The notes: generated by a model not told the origin, from the letters alone. A DNA stretch of 64,000 bases from CAYQIM01 sp964417555 (GCA_964417555.1 CAYQIM010000065.1:62001-126000); one strand, 5' to 3'; shown: positions 49,540-59,532, counted from the first letter of the stretch. A program made the numbers and translations.

Positions 49540-50136
49540 ATGAATATTTATTCTGCGGCAGTTACCCTTTTTTTAGTGATGGATCCCTTAGGGAACATTC
49601 CTGTCTTTCTCTCATTACTTAAACAGGTTGACGCAAAACGGCGCACACGAATTATTTTGCGTGAAAGTCTCATTGCTTTTAGTATCCTGACTCTTTTTTT
49701 ATTTTGCGGTAAAACAATTCTGCATAGTTTAAACATTAGCGAAGAAGCTTTGGGTATCTCAGGCGGGATTATTCTATTTTTAATTGCCATTAAAATGTTA
49801 TTCCCAAGTCCCAACCGGTACACCGCGGACGATAACCTAGGAGAACCCTTTATCGTTCCGATGGCAATCCCATTAATAGCAGGTCCTTCTGCGATGACCA
49901 CCGTCATTTTATTTGCCAGTCAGGTTCCCACACAAATGGGGCACTGGTTTTTGGCCTTAGCATTAGCATCATTGGCATCCACTTTTACCTTATTATGCGC
50001 CACGCCTTTACAAAAACTATTAGGCCCTAAAGTCATTCCTGCGTTAGAACGCTTAATGGGAATGATATTAACAACTATTGCTGTACAAATGTTTTTAACC
50101 GGCGCAGCCATGTACTTTAAAGGCGTTGGCGCCTAG
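49540..50136 (+). CDS. MarC/UPF0056 family membrane protein (YhgN-like)
   Basis: 198 residues with about six hydrophobic segments. VMDPLGNIPVFLSLL near residues 13-27, ISGGIILFLIAIKMLFP near 73-89, and PFIVPMAIPLIAGPSA near 103-118 are the family's conserved loops and match YhgN more than MarC. Function in the inner membrane is unproven in the family. The TAG stop overlaps the left end of a palindromic element, so the final codons may have been altered by its insertion. No strong SD before the ATG. Confidence 0.9.
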   Translation: MNIYSAAVTLFLVMDPLGNIPVFLSLLKQVDAKRRTRIILRESLIAFSILTLFLFCGKTILHSLNISEEALGISGGIILFLIAIKMLFPSPNRYTADDNLGEPFIVPMAIPLIAGPSAMTTVILFASQVPTQMGHWFLALALASLASTFTLLCATPLQKLLGPKVIPALERLMGMILTTIAVQMFLTGAAMYFKGVGA

Positions 50137-50278
50137 AACGTGCCTTCAAATGCACGATGACGTTCAAAAAACATTGTTTTTCTGTGTTTCGTTACTCACA
50201 TACTTGTATGTATGCTCCGTTGCAATACTCAAAAAACAACGTTTTTTGTCTCGTCCTAGCACAGAAGACACGTTCTTA
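50134..50278. repeat. Palindromic element, type-II arms, full copy (copy E)
   Basis: Outer arms AGAACGTGCCTTC (50135-50147) and GAAGACACGTTCT (50264-50276) pair at 12 of 13. Inner arms 50165-50182 / 50231-50248 pair at 16 of 18. The core CTGTGTTTCGTTACTCACAT...GCAATACTC equals copies C and D. TA flanks both ends. It fills the space between the convergent marC-like gene and rocD and could act as a two-way terminator. Confidence 0.85.
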
Positions 50279-50285
50279 AATCCCA

Positions 50286-51536
50286 TCATCCTTGCATCAA
50301 TACCTTTTTTAATATGGCTATCGCTTCGTCTAATTGCTCTTTTGTGATAACCAAAGGCGGCGCCAAACGAATAACGGTTTGATGGGTCTCATAGCTCAAT
50401 AAACCCTCGGCAAGTAACTTTAAACAAACCTCTCGTCCATTGACAGAAGGATCAAGTTCTAAACCGATAAATAAACCTTTACCACGAATTTCTTTAATTA
50501 ACGGCGTTTTTATTTTCAATAACGCTTGGTGCAAATAATCACCCAACTCTTGAGAACGCTGAATCAGCTTTTCATCAAATAGTACCTCCAAGGCTTCTAA
50601 CGCCACCGTAGCGGCTAAGGGATTACCTCCAAACGTACTGCCGTGATCGCCGGGTGTAAAAACATCCATCACTTCGCGTTTGCTCAAAAATAAAGAAACA
50701 GGAAGTAATCCACCCCCTAAAGCCTTACCCAATATTAAAGCATCAGGTTTCACCTGCTCGTGTTCACACGCGAGAAATCGACCTGTTCTACCTAAACCCG
50801 TTTGAATTTCATCGAGAACCAACAACACATTATTTTCTTGACAAAGTTCAGCCACTTTTTTTAGATATCCCGCAGGCGGTACAATAATACCTCTTTCACC
50901 CTGTATTGGCTCAACAAGAAAAGCGGCAGTTTGCGGCGTGATAGCCGCTGCTAAAGCATCGCTATCGCCATAAGGTATAATCTTAAATCCCGACGCGAAA
51001 GGACCAAAACCTTGTTTATATTGGTCTTTGGAAGACATCCCCACCACGGTTGTTGTACGACCGTGGAAATTTCCTTTACAAACAATAATTTCTGCCTGAT
51101 CCTTAGGAACCCCTTTAACCGTATATGCCCATTTTCTAGCGGCTTTTATGGCTGTTTCTACCGCTTCAACACCGGTATTCATCGGTAAAGCACAATCCAT
51201 TCTCGCCAATTCACAAACACGCTGTAAAAATACTCCCAATCTATCACTGTAAAAAGCACGGGAACAAATCGCTAAACGTTGTGTCTGCTCTGCCAAAACA
51301 CTCACTAAGCGCGGATGGCAATGACCATGACTTACAGCGGAATAAGCACTCATCATATCGATATAACGCTTACCCTCTGTATCCCAAAGATAGGCACCCA
51401 AACCATGACTTAAGACAACCGGCAATGGATCATAATTGTTTGCACCATATTTTTTTTCCAGTGCTATTACATTATTGAATGGCGCTGCTGTCGAGCTGAG
51501 TTTAACGGGATCAGTCATTGCGTCATGGTTTAACAT
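50286..51536 (-). CDS. rocD: Ornithine aminotransferase
   Basis: PLP enzyme converting ornithine and 2-oxoglutarate to glutamate semialdehyde and glutamate. 416 residues, class-III fold. The PLP lysine is Lys271 in LILGKALGGG, Asp242 in VLDEIQTGLGRTG contacts the PLP nitrogen, and NTGVEAVETAIK is the phosphate-binding loop. AYSAVSHGHCHPR is typical of ornithine rather than acetylornithine transaminases. It starts six bases after the arginase gene, which fits an arginine-to-glutamate route. Confidence 0.92.
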   Translation of the reverse strand: MLNHDAMTDPVKLSSTAAPFNNVIALEKKYGANNYDPLPVVLSHGLGAYLWDTEGKRYIDMMSAYSAVSHGHCHPRLVSVLAEQTQRLAICSRAFYSDRLGVFLQRVCELARMDCALPMNTGVEAVETAIKAARKWAYTVKGVPKDQAEIIVCKGNFHGRTTTVVGMSSKDQYKQGFGPFASGFKIIPYGDSDALAAAITPQTAAFLVEPIQGERGIIVPPAGYLKKVAELCQENNVLLVLDEIQTGLGRTGRFLACEHEQVKPDALILGKALGGGLLPVSLFLSKREVMDVFTPGDHGSTFGGNPLAATVALEALEVLFDEKLIQRSQELGDYLHQALLKIKTPLIKEIRGKGLFIGLELDPSVNGREVCLKLLAEGLLSYETHQTVIRLAPPLVITKEQLDEAIAILKKVLMQG

Positions 51537-51542
51537 AGGGGC

Positions 51543-52412
51543 TTAATCTCCAAAAATACGTAACACTATTTTATGAATGAGTTGTTCAGTCTTATGATCT
51601 TCATCAAGATCAGGATTATATTCAACAATTTCTACGCCGAGTAGTTGTTTTTCTTGTTGCAATAACGTTAAGGCTTGACATAAATCCTCTCCGCCCATCC
51701 CATCTGGTTCAGGCACGCCGACAGCCGGGGCATCATGGGGATCAATAGCATCCAGATCTAAACTTACCCCAAAGCCTACTGTCCCTTTCTTGGCGCGTGC
51801 CAACGCCTCCTGCAATACACATGCTATACCACGCTCTTTAATCTCCGGCATTTCATAAATTCGTACCCCTAAACGGCGTAACAATGCTGCCTCTTCACTT
51901 TCAAAACTGCGAATACCGATCAAGCTTACATGTTCAGCGCTTAGTTTTGGCTTAAGTGTTAAAATATTAGTCAATTTTGTATCGCCATAACCCAATAATG
52001 CGGCAAGGGGCATACCGTGAATATTACCGCTCGGGGTTGTAGCAAACGTATGGCTATCCATGTGCGCATCTATCCAGATTAATCCAATGGCATCGTTCAA
52101 TTTAGCCGCCGCTACACCGCTCCATGTCCCTATCGCACTCGAATGATCACCACCAACCAGCAAAAAAAGTTGCTCACGTTGCGTTAGATCCCGTGTAATG
52201 CTTGCTAATCGCGTATTAAGCTCAACGACTTGGGCTAAAACTTCTTTTTTTGATTCAGGCTCCACTGCTAATATCGTTTGCCAATGAAATCTTTTACTCA
52301 ATAATTGATCTTCATTGACTTGCCTTTTAAATTGTAACGGTCCTGCTGCTGAACCTGGATTATTACCCGCTAATCCTGACGCATAACCTATTAAAACAAC
52401 TGACTTCGACAT
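51543..52412 (-). CDS. rocF: Arginase
   Basis: Hydrolyses arginine to ornithine and urea. 289 residues. All manganese ligands are visible: His90 in GGDHSSA, Asp115/His117/Asp119 in DAHMD, and Asp219/Asp221 in SLDLDAIDP. GNIHGMP and VEYNP are also in place. The DAHMDSH sequence, with serine after the metal-binding Asp, differs from the agmatinase pattern. With rocD it would turn host arginine into glutamate; depletion of host arginine is a possible side effect. No ArgR box was convincing. Confidence 0.92.
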   Translation of the reverse strand: MSKSVVLIGYASGLAGNNPGSAAGPLQFKRQVNEDQLLSKRFHWQTILAVEPESKKEVLAQVVELNTRLASITRDLTQREQLFLLVGGDHSSAIGTWSGVAAAKLNDAIGLIWIDAHMDSHTFATTPSGNIHGMPLAALLGYGDTKLTNILTLKPKLSAEHVSLIGIRSFESEEAALLRRLGVRIYEMPEIKERGIACVLQEALARAKKGTVGFGVSLDLDAIDPHDAPAVGVPEPDGMGGEDLCQALTLLQQEKQLLGVEIVEYNPDLDEDHKTEQLIHKIVLRIFGD

Positions 52413-52595
52413 AACAATGATTAACTCCAGTTTCTTATAAAAGATGTAGACAGTTTAATTCTAAATCAAGCAAAAAAGAAAACAGCTGACTATACTGAAC
52501 TGATAGTTCATTGCATTTCAAAAAAACAAAATGCTTTCAGGAGTTTCGCAAACAAAAAATTCACTGGTATTATTCGTCGGGTGACGCGTAGGCTA

Positions 52596-52644
52596 ATCCT
52601 GCACTTAATTTGAAAAAATTAAGTGCAGGATGCCGACAGCGGCA
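52596..52644 (+). ncRNA. Tandem hairpins with GAAA tetraloop in the antiporter leader
   Basis: ATCCTGCACTTAATTT (52596-52611), loop GAAA, then its perfect 16-base complement (52616-52631). It is followed without a gap by TGCCG-ACAG-CGGCA (52631-52644). No T run follows, so it is not a simple terminator. It lies 103 bases before the antiporter ATG and could be a 5'-UTR regulatory structure or another inserted palindrome. Confidence 0.5.
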
Positions 52645-52746
52645 GGACCCGGCCATGCTTGAGATTTATCTATTAGCGAAACTCCTAGCTTTTTGCAATA
52701 CAACGATAAGCGACTATACAAGTTTGGACGAAACAACACGGAAATT

Positions 52747-54921
52747 ATGCAACCACTTGCGCCACTCATCAAGGATCTTGCTGTCATATTAGGCGTAGCC
52801 AGTCTGGTTACACTTTTATTTCAAAAGATAAGACAGCCAGTTGTACTAGGCTATCTTCTATCTGGAATTATTGTTGGCCCTCATGTGCCCCCTTATGACT
52901 TAGTTACCGACGTTCCCAGCCTTCATACCTTATCTGAACTCGGTGTCATTTTTTTGATGTTCTCACTCGGCTTGGACTTTAGTTTTCATAAACTCAAACG
53001 CGTTGGAACGCCAGCGATCATAACGGGTCTAGTGGAAGTTATTCTCGTATTAGTGATAGGTGTTAGCTTAGGAAAAATTTTGCGTTGGTCTACTTACGAT
53101 TGCATTTTTTTAGGTGCCGCACTTTCTATCTCATCCACTACTATCATTATCAAAGCCATGGAGGAACTAGGCTTAAAAAGCAAACACTTTGCTGAACTTG
53201 TTTTTGGTGTGCTCATTGTAGAAGATTTACTCGCCATTTTATTATTAGCTGGCCTTTCTATTGTTGTCGGCACCCATGCTATGCTTTCTGCAACCCTCGT
53301 CGACTCAGCGATTAAACTCTTCATCGTTGTCGGCAGTTGGTTTTTAGTTGGCTACTTTTTAATCCCTTCTTTAATTCGAAAATTAGTTGATGTCGCTAAT
53401 CAAGAAACACTCACGATCGTATCAGTTGCGCTTTGTTTATTGCTTGTCTGTATTGCCGCCTACTTTGGCTATTCTAGCGCATTAGGGGCCTTTATTATGG
53501 GATCTATCTTAGCTGAAACCGATTTAATTCAATTCATCGAACAATATATGCGGCCTATACGCGATATCTTTGCTGCCGTTTTTTTTATTTCCGTCGGCAT
53601 GCTCATCGATCCCGAGGTTATTATTCAACAGTTACCCGCTGTACTACTTATCTCAGCCGTTACGATTATCGCTAAAATTCTAACGACAACAACAGGCGCA
53701 TTGACTACTGGTCAAAGCTTAACAACATCCCTACGCGCCGGATTTAGCATGGCACAAATTGGTGAATTTTCTTTTATTATTGCTGGTTTAGGCCTCTTAT
53801 TAGAAGTCACTAGTCCTAACTTATTCCCTATTATTATTGCCATATCGGCTGCCACAACGTTTACCACACCGTATCTTATTCAAGTTTCGGCAATGATTAG
53901 TCAACAACTCGAAAAAAAATTGCCTCCTTCATTAAAAAGCCTATTAAGTCATTACGCTGTGTTAATTCATCGTTATCTGATGCTAAAAAAAAGGCGTGCT
54001 ATTTATGGCCAATATATCACTAGACTACTGATCAATGCGGTGATGGTTGCCATCATTTTCACTCTCAGTGAAAAATGGATTTTCCCACGTCTTAGTGAAT
54101 GGATAACCGAAACCTATTGGGTGAACACACTAAGCTGTCTTATTGCTTTGTTATTAGCTTCTCCTTTTATTTGGGGCATGATATTTGCTTATAAAATTTT
54201 TCCTTATCGATCCCATGCCGCGATAAAACCAATTATCGCCATAGGATGGATATTTACTTTTACCGTCATTACAACACTGGCTGTCACCTATTTCCATACC
54301 TGGTCGATCACCTTGCTCTTAGCACTCATTGCCTTTGTTCTGTTTAGTCTTCTACATAGGCCATTACAAAAATTTTACCCTTGGCTAGAAAAAAGATTTC
54401 TAGCCAACATCAAAACCCCCAGCTTACAAGAAACCTCAAAAGATGAACTCAATGCTTGGGGCATGAATCTCAAAGGTACTGACATCAGCAGCAACTACTA
54501 TTTTATTAATAAAACCTTGGCAGAATTGGATCTACATCACCAATTTGGTATTCATATCATTGCCCTTTATCGCGGCTCTAAAATTATCCTTGCCCCACAT
54601 CAGCAAGAAAAAATTCGCCTTTACGATAAATTATTCATTTTAGGTAATGACGAACAAATCGACGCCTTCAGCCAGCTCTTACAAACCGGTATTTATCAAG
54701 AAGAACTCGAGCTTTATCATCATTTTGAACTAAAGACTTTCTTACTCGACAAAACACACCCTTTCGTAGGGCTTAGTATTAAAGAAGCGATGCAAAAAAA
54801 CCAATTATATGGTCTTATACTGGGCTTAGAGCGTAAAGGAACTCGAGTAATTAATCCTAGTAAAGAAATTATCTTAGAAAAAGATGATTTACTTATCTTA
54901 CTCCTTAACAAAGGGCCCTAA
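52747..54921 (+). CDS. CPA2-family cation:proton antiporter with C-terminal TrkA-C-like region
   Basis: 724 residues from the ATG at 52747 (an in-frame TTG 18 codons upstream is unlikely). Residues 1-390 form a Na_H_exchanger domain with about 12 membrane segments: VVLGYLLSGIIVGPH, SISSTTIIIKAMEELG, YSSALGAFIMGSILAET and AQIGEFSFIIAGLG are KefB/RosB-like. A further hydrophobic block occupies about 410-550. The last 150 residues are soluble and contain two TrkA-C-like segments (NKTLAELDLHHQFGI, FVGLSIKEAMQKNQL). There is no Rossmann NAD-binding RCK_N domain, so gating differs from KefB/C. Probable role: K+ or Na+/H+ exchange. Confidence 0.85.
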   Translation: MQPLAPLIKDLAVILGVASLVTLLFQKIRQPVVLGYLLSGIIVGPHVPPYDLVTDVPSLHTLSELGVIFLMFSLGLDFSFHKLKRVGTPAIITGLVEVILVLVIGVSLGKILRWSTYDCIFLGAALSISSTTIIIKAMEELGLKSKHFAELVFGVLIVEDLLAILLLAGLSIVVGTHAMLSATLVDSAIKLFIVVGSWFLVGYFLIPSLIRKLVDVANQETLTIVSVALCLLLVCIAAYFGYSSALGAFIMGSILAETDLIQFIEQYMRPIRDIFAAVFFISVGMLIDPEVIIQQLPAVLLISAVTIIAKILTTTTGALTTGQSLTTSLRAGFSMAQIGEFSFIIAGLGLLLEVTSPNLFPIIIAISAATTFTTPYLIQVSAMISQQLEKKLPPSLKSLLSHYAVLIHRYLMLKKRRAIYGQYITRLLINAVMVAIIFTLSEKWIFPRLSEWITETYWVNTLSCLIALLLASPFIWGMIFAYKIFPYRSHAAIKPIIAIGWIFTFTVITTLAVTYFHTWSITLLLALIAFVLFSLLHRPLQKFYPWLEKRFLANIKTPSLQETSKDELNAWGMNLKGTDISSNYYFINKTLAELDLHHQFGIHIIALYRGSKIILAPHQQEKIRLYDKLFILGNDEQIDAFSQLLQTGIYQEELELYHHFELKTFLLDKTHPFVGLSIKEAMQKNQLYGLILGLERKGTRVINPSKEIILEKDDLLILLLNKGP

Positions 54922-55083
54922 CTCGTTAGCATTTTCAAGTATGAGCAGTATAAAACAGGCTAAAAATATTACAATATGCTAGCATAGCGCCTTTATACTC
55001 ACCGCAGAGTTTTTGACTAGAGGCAACACAGCGAGAAAGCTCCAGCGTGATGCAAACCTGTACTAATTTAGAGGACATTCACT

Positions 55084-56406
55084 ATTATTAAACAGTTTTT
55101 CCGGCGTTTTTTTCCAAAAAAGAAAATTTATCCGCAAGCCACCCTTATTCCAAGGGCGGAACATATCATCTCGCGCAAGGACATCTCTGCTAATGCACTG
55201 AAGGTACTCTATCGGCTTAACCAACATGGCTATAGCGCTTATTTGGTCGGCGGTTGTCTACGCGATCTATTGCTCAAAAAAATACCAAAAGACTTCGATA
55301 TTGCCACCAATGCACACCCCGAAAAGGTAAAAAAACTTTTTCGGAATTGTCTATTGATTGGCAGACGTTTCCGTCTGGCTCATATTCGCTTTGGACGAGA
55401 AATTATAGAAGTCACTACTTTTCGCGCGCATGGTGAAAAAAAATCGTTTAAGCATCGAACGATAGCTGCTCATGGGATGCTGTTACGCGACAATATCTAT
55501 GGCAGTATTGAAGAAGATGCATGGCGCCGCGATTTTACGATGAATGCTTTGTATTATAATATTGCTGATTTATCTTTAATCGATTACTGTGGTGGTTTAA
55601 GCGACATCCAACATAAAGTTGTTCGTATCATCGGCGATCCTGCAACGCGTTATAAAGAGGATCCGGTACGCTTATTACGTGCTATTCGTTTTGCCGCCAA
55701 GTTAGAATTTACCCTGGATCCCGCCACAGCCGACCCTATCCCCACTTTAGCACCTTTATTATGTCATGTCCCGCCGGCACGTTTATTTGAAGAGGTCCTC
55801 AAACTTTTTCATCATGGCCATGCCCTAGCCAGTTATCAACTTTTACACCAGTATCAATTATTAAACGAACTATTTCCACAGACTGTAAGTTCTTTTGATC
55901 AACAAAGCACAAATAAATTGCTAGAAATTAGCTGTAAAAACACAGACCAACGCGTACGAGAAAACAAAACAGTTTCCCCTGCTTTTTTCTTTGCTGTTTT
56001 TCTGTGGCCGGCTGTCCAAGCAAAAGTACAGCGTTTCATTAAGCGACAAACACCCTTATTTGTTGCCTATCAGCAGGCTATCAGCTATGTCCTAGCGGAG
56101 CAACAAAAACAAATTACTATTCCACGACGCTATAGCACAACCATACGAGAAATATGGGACCTACAACATCGACTACTTCAGCGCCGACCTTTCATCGTTA
56201 ATCGATTAATGGCACATCCACGCTTTCGCGCCGCTTATGATTTTTTATTATTACGCACAGAGATACAAGAAATATCGCCAGATATTGTTAACTGGTGGAC
56301 TGAATTTATCGCCGCCGATGAGCCGACAAAAGCCTTATTAATTGAACAAATTTTGTCCCAACATAAAACATCAAAGCGCCATAAAAAACGAGGAAAGTTT
56401 GTATGA
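55084..56406 (+). CDS. pcnB: Poly(A) polymerase I, AUU start
   Basis: Adds 3' poly(A) tails that target RNA for decay. The frame is continuous with PcnB homology from KKKIYPQATLIPRAEHIISRK onward, far upstream of any ATG, GTG or TTG start. The only SD (AGAGGA, 55070-55075) places initiation at the ATT at 55084 (440 residues). E. coli pcnB is known to start at AUU, which limits its expression. Active-site motif LVGGCLRDLLL with DFDIATNA, then RRDFTMNALYY and RYKEDPVRLLRAIRFAAKL, is intact. The basic C-terminus (KRHKKRGKFV) binds RNA. The stop overlaps the pgi start (ATGA). Confidence 0.9.
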   Translation: MIKQFFRRFFPKKKIYPQATLIPRAEHIISRKDISANALKVLYRLNQHGYSAYLVGGCLRDLLLKKIPKDFDIATNAHPEKVKKLFRNCLLIGRRFRLAHIRFGREIIEVTTFRAHGEKKSFKHRTIAAHGMLLRDNIYGSIEEDAWRRDFTMNALYYNIADLSLIDYCGGLSDIQHKVVRIIGDPATRYKEDPVRLLRAIRFAAKLEFTLDPATADPIPTLAPLLCHVPPARLFEEVLKLFHHGHALASYQLLHQYQLLNELFPQTVSSFDQQSTNKLLEISCKNTDQRVRENKTVSPAFFFAVFLWPAVQAKVQRFIKRQTPLFVAYQQAISYVLAEQQKQITIPRRYSTTIREIWDLQHRLLQRRPFIVNRLMAHPRFRAAYDFLLLRTEIQEISPDIVNWWTEFIAADEPTKALLIEQILSQHKTSKRHKKRGKFV

Positions 56407-58001
56407 CGGAATTGACAGAAGCATTGGAATGGAAAGCCTTACAACAACATGCTTCTGAAATAAGAAAAAAATCCTTGGCAGAATTATTTTCTAACGATCC
56501 CGAACGTTTTCAAAATTTTTCGTTAAATGAAAACGGTTTAACATTAGATTATTCCAAAAATCCGATCACAAAAAAAACGCTTAATTTGTTATTTCGGCTG
56601 GCAGATAGATTTGATTTAAAAAAACATATACACGCTTTATTCTCCGGAGAATGCGTCAATACGACACAAAAGCTCCCTGCGCTACATACGGCATTGCGCG
56701 ATCCACGACCTTCTGGATTAAAGGTCAATGGAATCGATATCCTGCCAGAAATTCATGCGGCGCAAGCTAAAATGGAAGACTTTATTCAACAACTCCAAAC
56801 AAACCGTTGGCGTGATGCAACTCACAAGCCGATCACCGATGTCGTGAATCTCGGTATTGGTGGCTCCGATTTAGGGCCTTTGATGGCCACAGAAAGTTTA
56901 AAACCCTACCATCAGACACCGCTGCGTTTACATTTTATTTCCAACCTAAATAACCATGAACTCGATCATTTACTAAAAAAACTTAATGCTGAAACCACAT
57001 TATTTATTATCGCTTCCAAATCTTTCTCCACACTCGAAACCTTAATCAATGCCAAAACCCTTTTAAATTGGATGAAAAATAAAATTCCTGATGTAAGCAA
57101 TATTCATCAACATTTTATCGCCATTACCGCAAAGCCGGAAAAAGCCATTGAATTTGGCATTAGCCAAAAAAATATTTTTCCTTTATGGGACTGGGTCGGC
57201 GGACGTTTTTCATTATGCTCCTGCATCGGTTTGTCATTGGCATTAGCCATAGGGATGGAAAATTTTCGTGAACTTTTACGTGGCGCCCATGCCATGGATC
57301 AGCATTTTCTTAAATCGGCTTGGCAAGAAAACATGCCTGTTTTATTAGGACTATTAGGTATTTGGCAACGAAATTTTTTTCGCTCAGAAGTCCATGTCAT
57401 TTTGCCTTACGAAGCAGCGTTAAAATACTTCCCGGCTTATCTGCAACAATTAGAAATGGAAAGCAATGGAAAATCTATTCGTATTGATAACAAAAAAGTA
57501 AACTATCCAACATGTCCGCTGATCTTTGGTGAAGTAGGTTTAAATGGTCAACACGCTTTTTATCAACTTTTTCACCAGGGCACTGTCCAATTTTCTGCCG
57601 ATTTTATTCTTTGTTTAAACGACGCCCAACATGAACGTAAAAACCATCACCAACACATTATTGCCAGTGCCTTAAGTCAAAGCAAAGCCTTTATGGAAGG
57701 CTATACCAGCGATACGCCCTATAAAAATCTATCGGGCAATCATGCCAACAATACACTCGCACTAGATAATTTAAATCCGTTTACCCTGGGGATGTTGATT
57801 GCATTGTATGAACATAAAGTATTTGTCCAAAGCGTCATTTGGCAGATTAACCCCTTTGATCAATGGGGCGTGGAGTACGGCAAACAGCTCAGCCAATCGA
57901 TTTATCCTGCTTTAGATAAATCCACCGCTAAAGAAATCAAGCAAAAATTTGACTCCTCTACGCAGGGTTTAATAGACCTTTATAACCGGATTAACCATTA
58001 A
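56403..58001 (+). CDS. pgi: Glucose-6-phosphate isomerase
   Basis: Interconverts glucose-6-phosphate and fructose-6-phosphate. 532 residues. NLGIGGSDLGPLM and ASKSFSTLETL form the phosphate-binding loops. DWVGGRFSLCSCIGLSLAL is the PGI signature, QLEMESNGKS carries the catalytic Glu, and GLNGQHAFYQLFHQG the His. Its ATG overlaps the pcnB stop by four bases, an unusual pairing that probably couples translation. No terminator was seen in the 288 bases that follow. Confidence 0.96.
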   Translation: MTELTEALEWKALQQHASEIRKKSLAELFSNDPERFQNFSLNENGLTLDYSKNPITKKTLNLLFRLADRFDLKKHIHALFSGECVNTTQKLPALHTALRDPRPSGLKVNGIDILPEIHAAQAKMEDFIQQLQTNRWRDATHKPITDVVNLGIGGSDLGPLMATESLKPYHQTPLRLHFISNLNNHELDHLLKKLNAETTLFIIASKSFSTLETLINAKTLLNWMKNKIPDVSNIHQHFIAITAKPEKAIEFGISQKNIFPLWDWVGGRFSLCSCIGLSLALAIGMENFRELLRGAHAMDQHFLKSAWQENMPVLLGLLGIWQRNFFRSEVHVILPYEAALKYFPAYLQQLEMESNGKSIRIDNKKVNYPTCPLIFGEVGLNGQHAFYQLFHQGTVQFSADFILCLNDAQHERKNHHQHIIASALSQSKAFMEGYTSDTPYKNLSGNHANNTLALDNLNPFTLGMLIALYEHKVFVQSVIWQINPFDQWGVEYGKQLSQSIYPALDKSTAKEIKQKFDSSTQGLIDLYNRINH

Positions 58002-58301
58002 TTAAACGCGGAGTTTTAAGTTTCACAGCTTCAGGTAGGAACGTATATTCGTTTAAAAGTACTTTTGATTACCATTCAGAACGAATTTTTCGTTGATATT
58101 TAAGCCCGCCTGTCTTGTTTCTCCCCCATAAACCAAATACTTCAGCCAATAGCATGATATCGCTTATATATATCATTTTCTCCTCGCTTCTAAATATTAT
58201 TGACTCATGATGCGTAACAGAGTTATTGATTAAAGATTCGCATCTTTAACTACGAGCAGTATATACTGCTGACATAACCTATCCCAAAGTTGATATTTTT
58301 T

Positions 58302-59180
58302 ATGGCTATTACTACCCATCCGAAACCTTTCTCATCAGCTAAGACCGAAGTCCAAAAACGCGGACGTAAAAAGGTAGCCTGGCCTGCATTTGAACTTGCC
58401 TTTCTGGATCACGATTTTTTACTACACAAATCGTTACGATCCGTACGCTTACAACTCGAACTGCTAAAACCAGAGCTTTCGCAACAGAAACTCAAAATTG
58501 AATCCACTATTGTCGTTTTTGGTAGTGCAAGAGTTCCAGATCACGAAACGGCTCAACAACAGCTCAAACAAGCCAGACAAAAATTAAAAAAAAACCCAAC
58601 AAACGCTAGCTATAAGCGAGCCATCAAAATAGCAAAAAAACAACTCGCAAAATCCAAATATTACCAAGAAGCGCAACGATTCGCTCAGATTGTCTCTGAA
58701 CGCTGTCAGAAAAATCGACGGCGACATTTTGTTATTGTTACCGGCGGCGGCCCTGGCATCATGGAAGCCGCTAATCGTGGCGCACAAGACGTCAAAGCCA
58801 AAAGCATTGGTCTTAATATTGTATTACCCCACGAGCAATCGCCCAATCCTTTTATCTCACCAGAACTCTGCTTTCAATTTCATTATTTTGCTATCCGCAA
58901 AATGCATTTCTTAATTCGCGCGCGCGCCTTAGTCTGCTTTCCCGGCGGTTATGGCACCCTAGATGAGCTATTCGAAGCATTAACCCTACTACAAACCAAA
59001 AAAATAAAACCGATCCCATTACTATTGTTCGGAAAAAAATATTGGTCTAAGCTGATTAACTTTAAACTTCTGGTTGATGAAGGTATGATCTGCCCTAGCG
59101 ATCTTAAGCTATTCCACTATGTGGAATCCGCTGAACAAGCTTGGAAGATCATCGCACAATTTTATGATTTACCGGCGTAA
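58302..59180 (+). CDS. LOG-family (TIGR00730-like) nucleotide-binding protein
   Basis: 292 residues from the ATG at 58302 (an in-frame TTG four codons earlier is less likely). The Rossmann-fold signatures FVIVTGGGPGIMEAANRGA and PGGYGTLDELFE define the LOG/lysine-decarboxylase-like family, whose studied members are cytokinin-nucleotide phosphoribohydrolases. A helical, Lys/Gln-rich insert lies near 80-120 (QQLKQARQKLKK, YKRAIKIAKKQLAK). Its substrate cannot be told from sequence. It stands alone, with a 449-base spacer downstream. Confidence 0.85.
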   Translation: MAITTHPKPFSSAKTEVQKRGRKKVAWPAFELAFLDHDFLLHKSLRSVRLQLELLKPELSQQKLKIESTIVVFGSARVPDHETAQQQLKQARQKLKKNPTNASYKRAIKIAKKQLAKSKYYQEAQRFAQIVSERCQKNRRRHFVIVTGGGPGIMEAANRGAQDVKAKSIGLNIVLPHEQSPNPFISPELCFQFHYFAIRKMHFLIRARALVCFPGGYGTLDELFEALTLLQTKKIKPIPLLLFGKKYWSKLINFKLLVDEGMICPSDLKLFHYVESAEQAWKIIAQFYDLPA

Positions 59181-59532
59181 ATTATCTAACGCATAACTCC
59201 ATTTCTCGCGTTAACGAAGAATCCCGTTTTAAATTAATCCCTACTCCATCAAAGGAGACGCTTTCATAAACGCGACAAAGAAGGGCTTAGATTTAAACCA
59301 CTGAGATGAACTGAGTTTTTGCCTCTTGAAATTGCCAAGCACGCATAGATAACCCCTATTTAAAACCATTAATATCTAGTCATACTAGTTATAGCATAAG
59401 GAGTTTCGATAAAAATCACAATCACCGAACCAATCATTTTTGGACAGCGCTCTCGCTTTCACGCAGGACAGCAAATCACAACACCGGGGAAAATACTGAA
59501 AGCAAAATAGATTATTTGCTTATCTGAGAAAC

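Noticed and set aside
54976..54985. ATGCTAGCAT palindrome and AGTATAAA/TTTATACT inverted repeat upstream of pcnB
   Set aside because: Short AT-rich symmetry in a decayed spacer; too weak to call a regulatory site or repeat copy.
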